64,000 nucleotides of DNA from Microbacterium helvum. GTDB lineage: Bacteria > Actinomycetota > Actinomycetes > Actinomycetales > Microbacteriaceae. Below are positions 28,898-38,900 of this stretch, in pieces (within the stretch, counting starts at the first letter, position 1; the number at the start of each line of letters is the position of its first letter). The notes under the pieces were generated by a model, which saw nothing but the letters and a program-made list of their open reading frames with translations, did not search any database and had not been told where the DNA came from. The position numbers were made by a program, and so were the translations under genes. The DNA lies in assembly GCF_014779795.1 (NCBI RefSeq), contig NZ_JACXZS010000008.1, forward strand, positions 1 to 64,000. Reading direction: 5' to 3'.

Positions 28898-29394
28898 CGA
28901 GCGATCGACTGCCGTCGACGAGCGGTCCGCGACACACGATCATCGCACTGATGGTGCTGGGCTACGGCGCCTTCCTCGCCTTCATGGTGTTCTGGCCGAG
29001 CCCGATCGACGCGCCGGTCGAAGGCCTGCTCGACCGCGCCATCTCGGAGCTGCACGAGCGCGGCGTGCCGACGTTCATCGACTACACGTTCATCGAGTCG
29101 TTCTCCAACGTGCTGCTGTTCATCCCGGTCGGGTTCCTGTTCGCACTCATGGTGCCGCTGCGCTGGTGGCCGATCGCGCTGCTGCTCGGGCCGGCGCTGT
29201 CGGCCTGCATCGAGCTCGCACAGCACTTCCTGCTCGACGCGCGTGTGTCGACGATCAACGACGTGGTCGCGAATTCGATCGGTGCGACCATCGGCGTGCT
29301 CATCGCGGTGATCATCCGCGCCGTGGTCAAGGCTCGGGACGAGAAGGTCATCGAGCGGCACGAGGCGCAGAAGCGCGCGCGAGAGTGGGCGTAG
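28894..29394 (+). CDS. VanZ-like membrane protein
   Basis: 166 residues with four predicted transmembrane helices, the family's usual number. The NVLLFIPVGFLFALM segment, the helix LGPALSACIELAQHFL with its glutamate, and DVVANSIGATIGV are the typical VanZ-family blocks. VanZ of enterococcal vancomycin clusters raises teicoplanin resistance, but most family members are of unknown role. Here the coupling to DUF4012 (ATGA overlap at 28894) points to surface-polymer work rather than drug resistance. An upstream start at 28867, inside the preceding gene, is not favoured. The C-terminus is a charged helix. Confidence 0.88.
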   Translation: MTSDRLPSTSGPRHTIIALMVLGYGAFLAFMVFWPSPIDAPVEGLLDRAISELHERGVPTFIDYTFIESFSNVLLFIPVGFLFALMVPLRWWPIALLLGPALSACIELAQHFLLDARVSTINDVVANSIGATIGVLIAVIIRAVVKARDEKVIERHEAQKRAREWA

Positions 29395-29469
29395 CGGGGC
29401 TTTCGGCGCGGCATCCGTCCCGACAGAATGTGTGGTGACGCCGCACTCGGGGCGAGAGACGGAGCCAGC

Positions 29470-29688
29470 ATGAGCGGGTTCGACGACCTGGTCAATCAGG
29501 GCAAAGAACTGTACGAGCAGAACAAAGACAAGATCGACGACTTCTTGAAGTCGGAGCAGGCCGAGGGCATCAGCGACAAGGTGCTGGACGGCGCGTCCGA
29601 CTTCGCCAAGAAGGTGCTTCCCGACGAGCACGACGCGACGATCGACAGCGTGCGCGGCAACCTCGACGGAGCCGTCGGCGACAAGTGA
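29470..29688 (+). CDS. Small helical protein, antitoxin-like (MT0933/Rv0909 type?)
   Basis: 72 residues, highly charged and probably all helical, with no cysteine and no membrane segment. The amphipathic repeats (LYEQNKDKIDDFLKSE, KVLDGASDFAKKVLPD) look like the small MT0933/Rv0909-type antitoxin family common in actinobacteria. No toxin gene is adjacent, so that name should be read with caution. The ATG at 29470 has GGAG five bases upstream. It is followed at once by a strong terminator, which ends the DUF4012-VanZ transcript. Confidence 0.6.
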   Translation: MSGFDDLVNQGKELYEQNKDKIDDFLKSEQAEGISDKVLDGASDFAKKVLPDEHDATIDSVRGNLDGAVGDK

Positions 29689-29693
29689 ACGAC

Positions 29694-29733
29694 ACGCAGA
29701 AGCGGCCCGGGGCGACCCGGGCCGCTTCTGCGT
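29694..29733 (+). terminator. Strong intrinsic-type terminator hairpin
   Basis: A perfect 18-bp stem closed by a GCGA tetraloop, starting six bases after the stop codon. Only a short T run follows, common in high-GC genomes. Confidence 0.85.
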
Positions 29734-29772
29734 TTCCTGAGCGGATCGTGATCCGCGTGTGACCGGGGGTGC

Positions 29773-29802
29773 TTGACGCCGCCCTCGAGTCGCCGCTAGC
29801 TT
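29773..29802 (+). promoter_or_regulatory. Sigma-70-type promoter of the first giant surface protein
   Basis: TTGACG at 29773-29778, an 18-base spacer and TAGCTT at 29797-29802. The transcript would carry a leader of about 115 bases before the ATG at 29926. Confidence 0.65.
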
Positions 29803-29925
29803 GACCGTGGGCTACGTGCGTCCGGTGCAACTGGGGAGTTAACACCGGAGGGAACGCACACTTGGGGAGTCCGACCGGGAATTCGGGGTCCCCTTGAGCT
29901 GACATCAGCGAGAAGGGGAACCTTG

Positions 29926-32900
29926 ATGTCTGGGTACTGGGGAAATGACGGTTCAGCGCGCACGGGAATCCGGCGCAGCCTGCGAGCGGCTCGGGAGCGC
30001 GACCGCAGACTGACGATGCGGCACCGGTGGTACGCCGGTGGCATCGCGACGCTGCTCTCTGGCGCGCTGATCTTCGCAGGCATGTCGCCGGCGTTGGCGA
30101 ACGAGACGCCGGCGCCGACGCCATCGCCGTCGGCGACGACCGAGTCGACCGACACGGGCGATGCTGAGAAGGATGCCGCCACCCCGGCTCCGTCGGACGA
30201 CGAGGCGGTGACACCCGAACCCGAGAAGAGCGAGCCGGCGCCCGAGCCCGAGCCCGAGAAGAGCGAACCGGCTCCCGCACCGGAGCAGAGCGAGCCGGCG
30301 CCGGTGAAGACCGACGAGGGCGAGAGCGAGACGGATGCCGCCACGCAGAAGCCGCAGAGCCGCTCACTGGCTGCGGAGGCGCCGATCGCGCCGCTCGCGG
30401 CCGGGCCCGACGGCGGACAGCCGCCCTACATCTACTGGCGCGCCGTGGACCAGGACGGCGTGCTGCTCGGCGGGACGACGTTCAACGTCGAGCGTCGCTC
30501 CGGCAACAACTGGGTGGGTGACACCAGCATCACCGACAACGGTCCGGGCGACCTCGACCCCGACCTCGGCGAGTTCCTGGTCAAGACCGTCGGCTCGAAC
30601 GCGGTCACCGCGAACTCCCGTTATCGCGTGCAGCTGACGGATGCCCCCGCCGGCTACAACGTCACCGACGACGATGCGCGTTCGATCAACAGCAACACGA
30701 ACTGGACGACGTACAACTTCGGCGACTTCACGAGCACGAAGGTCCAGCCCGGCACCATCACGATCCAGAAGGGCGGGCTCCGCACCGGCGGCCAGACCGT
30801 CGCCGGCCTGCAGGACGCCGTGTTCGAGGTCCGCACCGGCACCGACGCTGCGCCTGACATGAGTGCAGGCGGGCTGATCGGCTCGTGCACGACGGCCGCC
30901 AACGGCCGGTGCTCGATCTCGGTGCCCAGCGGCGCGCAGTACTGGATCGTCGAGAAGACGGCGCCGACCGGCTGGAGCAGCGTCTCGCAGTTCAACGTCG
31001 GCAACCCCGCCGCCAACACCGCCTACCGGTTCCGCACGGGAACCGTCGCGGCGGGTTCCGACACTTCGTACCCGCAGGTCGGCACCGGCAACGGCGCCAC
31101 TGCCTCTGGCGGGTTCTGGGCTGACATCAAGAACAACCCGGCCGCACTCCAGGCGTGCGGCATCCGTGTCGGCCTGCTCATCGACCTCTCGAACTCGATC
31201 GACTCGGGTGAGTTCACGCAGCTGAAGAATGCGGCGAACGGCTTCGTCGATGCCCTGCAGGGAACGCCCTCGTCGCTCGCGGTGTGGACCTTCGCTTCGC
31301 AGGCGCCGGTCGGGGGCGCGAGCAACAGCACCCTCGGCCTGACGTCCGTGTCGACCGCCGGCGGCGCGACCACGGTGAAGAACAAGATCAACGGTCTGAC
31401 CAAGCCTTCCGAGAGCCTCGGCGCCACGAACTGGGACCAGGGCCTCTGGCAGGTCGCCGGCGACGCGGCGAACAAGGTCGACGTGCTGCTGATGCTCACC
31501 GACGGGACGCCCACCGTCTACGGCCCGAACGCTGAAGGACCGGGCAACTTCTCGCGCTTCCGCGAGGTCGAGAACGCCGTCTTCTCCGCGAACGCGGTGA
31601 AGAACCTCGGGACCCGCGTCGTGCCGGTCGGCATCGGCGTCGACGGCGCCGAGGCCAACATCCAGGCGATCTCGGGCCCGGCCGTGAACAGCGACTACTA
31701 CCTCGTCGCCAACTACTCGGCGCTCGCGACGTTCCTGCAGAACCTGGCCAAGGGTCAGTGCGAGAGCACGATCAACGTCACGAAGATGGTGATCCCGAAC
31801 GGCGGCACCGTCGCCAACGCGACGCCCACGCCCGGCTGGGGCTTCGGCGCCACCAGCGGCAACGCGGTCACGCCGAGCAACGGCACGACGAACGCCTCGG
31901 GCGCCATCAGCTTCAAGGTCTCGGGGCTCTCCGCTGGGTCGTCCACACCGGTCACAATCACCGAAGAGGACCGCGCCGGGTACACGCCCGCACCTCAGGG
32001 CGGCAAGAACGCGGTCTGCAAGAACGACCTGGATCAGCCCGTCACCGTCACGAACGTGGGTGCGCTCGGCTTCACGGCCAACGCCACCGGCGGGCGCATC
32101 GTGACCTGTACGGTCTACAACCAGGCGCCGAACCCGAAGGTCGACCTGAAGGTCGAGAAGAAGTGGGTCATCAACGGCGTCCCGTACGACAACGGCTCAC
32201 AGCCGATCGGCTCGGCCCAGCTGACCCTCGACGGCGCCGCCAAGAACTTCGGCACGAACTACACCTACGACGTCGGCACGTCGGTGGCGATCGCCGAGAC
32301 CGTGACGCAGCTTCCGCCGTTCTGCACGAACACCTCGACCGGCACCGGCTCGCACACGATGACGTCGACGCCGAACCCGAACGTGATCACGATCACGAAC
32401 ACCGTGACGTGCACCACGCAGCTGAAGCTGACGAAGAAGGTCGTCGGCGGATCGGCCGACCCCACCACGTGGACGCTCACGGGCACCGGGCCGCAGGGTT
32501 CGCTCCCCGGCCCGAACGCGAAGTCCCCGACGGGGCTGACGAACGTCACGCCGGGCGTCATCTACACGCTCGCCGAGTCGGGCGGCGACCCCCGCTACAC
32601 GCAGGAGGTCGTGCCGGGCGCGACCCCGCGCCCGGGTTCGACGGGCTCGTGGCACTGCTACGTGCTCAACGAGAACGGCACGCGCGGTGACGAGTACGAC
32701 GGCCTCAACGGCGGTGTCACGGTGCAGCTCGGCCAGCACGTCGAGTGCGAGGCGATCAACCGGACCGCGAGTCTCGTGCTGCGCAAGCACGTCGTGAACG
32801 ACAACGGCGGCGACGCGGACCCGTCCGACTGGGATCTGAAGGCGACGCCGGCCCCGCTGACCGGCCTGGCCACTCCGCCTGCGGTCGAGGGCGCGGACTC

Positions 32901-35900
32901 CACGACGGCCGCCAACACCATCCAGGTGCGGCCGGACCACACCTACACGGTCTCCGAGACGGGACTGACGGGGTACACCAAGGTGAAGCTCCAGCAGCTG
33001 GTCGGCGCCGACTGGGTCGACGTCGAGGGCTGGGATGTCACGGTGGCGCCTGGCGCGACCGGCGTCTACCAGATCGTCAACGACGACATCGCTCCGAAGC
33101 TCACCCTCAAGAAGGTCGTCGTGAACGACAACGGCGGCACCACGCCGGACACTGCGTGGACGCTGTCGGCGACGACGGAGGACGGCCCGGACCTCAGCGG
33201 TCAGACCGGGGTGAACGGAGAGGTCGTTGCGGGCGAGGTCTACACGCTCGCTGAGAGCGTGATCGGCGGCTACGACTTCAAGGCCCTGTCGTGCACCGGC
33301 TACCCGAACACCACCAAGGGCAGCCCGACGCTGACCCTCAAGCCGGGCGACGACGTCACCTGCACGTTCACGAACGACGACAAGCCGGGCACGCTGCGGC
33401 TGCTCAAGGTGGTCGACAACTCCAACGGCGGCGACAAGGTCGCAACCGACTGGAACCAGCACCTGACCGCCACCCTTGGCGCGACGACGCTGACCTTCGA
33501 CCACAACGTGCCTCGGACGGTGGATGCCGGCACCTACACGCTCGCCGAGATCGACCAGCTCGCGGGGTACCAGCTCACGAACCTGGTGTGCTCGACCGGC
33601 GGAACGTCGCTCGCTGCGCCGACGGTCACCGTCCCGAACGGCGTCGAGGTCGTCTGCACCTTCACCAACTCGTCGCAGAAGCCCACGCTGACGCTGGAGA
33701 AGAAAGTCGTCAACGACGGCGGTGGCTCGGCCACGGCGAACCAGTGGACGCTGACCGCGAAGAACGAGGCCAACAGCGACACCCCGATCAACGGCACCGG
33801 CACGCAGGTGGGCGGCGACCCGCTGCTGGCCGCGATCAGCGGTCAGGTGGTCGCGGGCCGCGCCTACGTCCTGAGCGAGTCCGGCCCGTCGGGCTACTCG
33901 CAGGACGGCGCGTGGTCGTGTGTCATCACCGGAACGCAGACGGCGGTCGCCCTCACCGACGGCGCCGTGAAGGTGCCGCTGGCGAAGGACGTCACCTGCC
34001 GGATCGTGAACAACGACACCGACGCGACGGGATCGATCGCCAAGACGGCATCCACCCCCGTCCAGCAGCCGGACGGAACGTGGTCGATCGACTACACCGT
34101 CACCGTCACGAACAGTTCCGCGACCGGCTCGTACGCGTACAAGGTCAACGACACGTTCCTGTTCGGCGCCGGCATCACCGTCGGCACGGCCACCGTCGAC
34201 AACTCCGGCGCACCGGGTTCGACGCTGACGGCCGGCTGGGACGGCGCGGCGCAGCCGCAGCTCGCGACGGGCACCGTGCCCGCGGGGGCCGGCAACACGC
34301 ACGTGTTCGTCATCCACGTCACCGGCATCGCGATCGCCGACAGCGTGGCTGACGGCGACGCCTGGAAGTGCGAGACGCCCGAGCCGGGCGGATTCGCCAA
34401 CCGGACCGACCTGTTCACGCGCACCGGCACCACACCGGCGGGCACCGCGTACGCCTGCAAGGAGCCGGCGTTCCCGACGGTCACGAAGACGGGCACGAAC
34501 CCGGCATCGCAGAACCCGGACGGTTCGTTCAACGTGGTATATACCGTCACGGTTATGAACCCCGATCCGACGGCGGTGCAGGCCGCGCTGACCGACGCAT
34601 TCCCGGCCGCTCCGGCGGGCTGGACGCTCGTCGACGGCGTGTGGAACGTCGCGGCTGTCGACGCTGCGCCCGCCCCGACGGCGGCGACGTTCGCCCCGGG
34701 CAACGGGACCATCTGGCAGGGTGTGCTGCCGCCGACGGCGAGCTACGCCTACACGGTCAGCGGGAAGCTGCTGCCTTCGACGGACGCTGTCAGCATCGGC
34801 GACTGCGCGGCGCAGGCGGGCCTCAAGAACAAGGCCACCGTCACCTCGGGCCAGGTCGTCAAGGATGCCGAGGGCTGTGTCACGGTCGTCCTGCCGCCGG
34901 TGAGCGTCTCGAAGACGGACGGCACGGTGACGCAGCTGGACGGCGGTGACTGGCAGGTCGACTACACCGTCACCGTGACCAACTCCAGCCTGACCACGGG
35001 GACCGTCTACACGCTGACCGACCTGCCCGACCTCGGCGTCGGCTTCTCGGTCGTCAGCGAGGGCTGGCAGGGCGCGGCACCGGTGGCGAACACGCCGATC
35101 GAGGCCGGCGGCTCGGACGAGTACGTCTACCGCATCGTGGCGTCGTTCGACCCGGCTGCCGAGGACCCGGAGCTCACGTGCGAGCCCGGCGAGGGCGGCG
35201 CGTTCCACAACGTGGCGACGGTCGTCTATCCGGGTGGCTCGAAGAGCGACGACGGCTGCGGCCAGCCGGCCTCGCCCGAGGTCGTGAAGGACTCGGCGAC
35301 GATCGCGCAGCAGGGCACCGACTGGCTGCTCGGCTACACGGTGACCGTGACGAACCCGAGCGCCATCCCGCTCTGGTACTCGCTCTCGGACACCCCGGCG
35401 GCACTTCCTGCCGGAGTGAGCGGCGCGGTCTGGACGGCTGAGGGACCGGCCGACCTCGACGGCGGCACGTTCACGGCACCGGCGACGGCGTTCGACGGTG
35501 TGGGCAACACCCTCGTCGGCACCGGCACGCTGCCGGCGGGCGCCTCGCACGTGTTCACCATCACGGCGCAGGTCACCCTCTCGAACGACGTCAAGGCGGC
35601 GGACCTGGTGTGCGGCGAAGAGCCGGGCACGGGCGTCTGGAACACCGCCACCGTCACGAACGGCGTCGGCGGCGACGAAGACGACGCGTGTGACGGCATT
35701 CGTCTGCCGAAGGTCGGCATCGAGAAGTCCGATGCGAAGGTCGCACAGAACGTCGACGGGGAGTGGGTGCTGTCCTACGACGTCACGGTGACGAACCTCG
35801 ACCCGACGCTCTCGGCGGCGTACGCGCTCGCCGACACCCCGCAGTTCGACGCGAGCTTCGACGTCGTCCCGGGTTCTGAGACGTGGACGCAGGACGGCAC

Positions 35901-38900
35901 CCCCGGCATCCCTGCCGGTGTGCTGGCCGGCGGCGCCTCGACGGTCTGGACCTACACGGTGAAGGCGACCGTCGACGCGGAGGACTTCGACCCCGAGACG
36001 GCGCTCACCTGCACGACCGAGGGCGAGACCCCCGGCGGCGGCTTCTACAACGTGGCGACCGTCACGTTCCCGGGCGGCACCGCGAGCGACGACGGCTGTG
36101 GCGTTCCGACGAGCCCCAAGGTCGAGAAGACCGGCGTGGCGGCTGTTCAGGATGCCTCGACCGGCGAGTGGACGCTGGCCTACAAGGTGAAGGTCTACAA
36201 CCCGACGAGCACTCCGCTGCAGTACGTCGTTCACGACACCCCGCAGGCTCTTCCGGCGGGAGTCACGCCGGTCGGGATCTGGGCGGCCTCGATCGACTCG
36301 ATCGGGGCGGGCAACGTCGGCACGCTCGGCGCGACGTGGGCCGCGGACCACACCCAGCCACTCGGTGCCGGGCTGCTGACGCAGAACTCCCAGAACGTCT
36401 ACCTCGTCGTACTGAAGGTGAAGATCGCGGCATCCGTGCCCGACAGCGCCCTCGACTGCGAGGCGCAGGGCAAGGGCCTGTGGAACCACACGGTCATCAC
36501 CAACGGCATCGGCGGCAACGAGTCCGGCGACTGCATCCCGGTGGTCCGCGCGGTCACCGAGCAGTCCAAGACCGTGACGAGCACCTCGCAGGGCGAGGAC
36601 GGCACGTGGACGATCACGTACGACATCGTCGTGACGAACACGTCGACCGAGGCGCCCGCGACGTACAGCGTCACCGACCGGCTCGAGTTCGGCGGCGACA
36701 TCGAGGTGCAGGATGCCTCGTGGACCGGTCCGGGCGGAACCGACGTGCCGTTCGCGAACGCCGGTGACGACTGGACCGCCGACATCGCGACGGACGCGAC
36801 GCTGGCGCCGAAGACCGACACGACGGGGACGGCGACCTACACGGTCACCGTGCACGCGACGGTGCCGGCAGAGGCGTGGAACGGCGACACGCTGGGCTGC
36901 TACCCCGACGACGAAGACCCGTCGGGCGGCTTCCTCAACACCGCGGTCATCACCGTCGCGGGCGAGGAGTATCCGGTCGACGACTGCTCGGAGCCGGCCC
37001 TGCCGACGATCGACAAGACCGCGACCAGTGCCACGCAGAACCCGGACGACCCCGACAGCTGGACGGTCACGTATCAGCTGACGGTCAACCCGAGCGGGTT
37101 CGACACCTTCTACACGCTGACCGACGTGCCGGGCTTCCCGTCGGGCATCACGCTCGGCGACGGCACCGCGCAGCGCACCACGCCGGCGGGCGACGAGCCC
37201 ATCGACATCGAGCCGGGAGCGTCGTTCCCCGACGACCCGGTCGCGCTCGGCGCGAACGAGACGCAGGTGTGGACCGTGTCGTGGAAGGCGACGGTCACCG
37301 AACCGGTGCCGACGAACGAGCTGGAGTGCAGCGAGGGACCGGGCTACGGCTACTTCAACGCCGCCTACCTGTACGTCGGCGACGACCAGGTCGATGACGG
37401 CACCGCCTGCATCCCGGTCAAGGAGGCGGTCTACCCGACCGTCGCCAAGACCGTGACCTCGTCGACGCAGGACCCGTCGACCGGGCAGTGGACGATCGTC
37501 TACAACCTGACGGCGTCGCTCGCAGCGGCGGGCACGCCCGAGAACCCGGACGGTCTGTCGGCGAAGTACAGCCTGCAGGACGTCGTCGAGTTCGGTGGAG
37601 GCATCCAGATCGACTCGGCCACCTGGAGCGGCGAGGGGCAGACGGACGTCGCCTTCGACGACTCCGACTGGTCGGCGTCCATCGCGAACGGCAAGGCGAT
37701 CACGGCGGGCTCGACGCACACCTACACCGTCACGGTGAAGGCGGACGTCACAGCCGAAGCGATGAACGACGGCACCACCGTCTGCGACGAGGGCGGGGAG
37801 GGGCCGTCAGGCGGCTTCCTCAACACCGCGCGACTGACCAGCGGCGGGCAGACCGGAGTGGTCCACGCCTGTGCCGAGCCGGTGTTCCCGACCGTCGAGA
37901 AGACCGCGGGCGCGTACACGCAGAACGGTGACGGGACGCAGAGCATCTCGTACGTCGTGACGGTGACCTACCCCGAGACCGATGCGGATCCGAAGCCGGC
38001 CGAGGTGGGGTACGTCCTCACCGACGCGCCCACGCTGCCGGACGGGGTCGACCTCGTCGGCGACTGGACCGCGGAGGCGGCGGATGCTGTCACCCCGGCG
38101 GTTCCGGCCTCCGGAGCGTCGTGGAACGGCGAAGGGGAGTGGACGATCGTCCCGGCGGGCACGCTGACGCCGGACGGACCGGTGCACACGTACGTGGTCT
38201 CGGCGAAGGTCAAGGTCTCCGGACCGCCGACCACCGAGCAGCCGCGCACGTGCTTCGAGGCCCAGGAGGGCGGCTACTTCGTCTGGAACGAGGCGGTCAT
38301 CCACTCCGGCGAGTATGTCGATCGCGACGACGCGTGCCAGACGGTGCACTTCGACGACGTCGGCATCGAGAAGACGGCGACGAACCTTCCCGAAGAGGGT
38401 TCGATCGACCCGGGCACGGTGTTCGACTACGAGCTGACCGTCACGAACAACGGGACCCGGGATGCCGAGAACGTGGTCGTGAGCGACCCGCTGCACGAGC
38501 GCCTCGAGGTGACCGGGCTGACGCTGCCGGCAGGTTGGAGCAACGACAACGCACCCGCGTTCGTCGATGACGACAACACGCTGTCGGTGCGCATCCCGAC
38601 GCTGGCGGTCGGGGCGAGCGCGAAGATCGTGGTGCAGGTGACCTTCCTGCCGCCCACGACCTCCGCGACGCTGCCCGAGGTGATCGGCGACGACGAGCCG
38701 CCGGCTCCGCCGACGCCGCTCGACGACATCCTCAACGAGGCGTGCGTCTCGGCGGATCACGACAGCGACCCGACGAACGACTGCGATGAGGTGACGACGC
38801 CGACCCGTGACATCGCGGCTCTCGTCTACACCCGCTGCGTCGCCGACGCGCCGTACCTCGGCTGGGTGGTCACCAAGTCCGAGTCGCTGAAGGACGAGCC

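Noticed and set aside
28894..29394. VanZ-like gene as a glycopeptide resistance locus
   Set aside because: No vanH, vanA or vanX homologue is near; the gene is coupled to DUF4012 in a surface-polymer setting.
29470..29688. A toxin-antitoxin pair at the small helical protein
   Set aside because: No toxin-like gene lies on either side; a terminator follows the gene directly.
32197..37719. An 1840-codon open frame on the minus strand
   Set aside because: Shadow of the first giant surface gene; composition is the usual Arg/Val/Asp-rich antisense product without family features.
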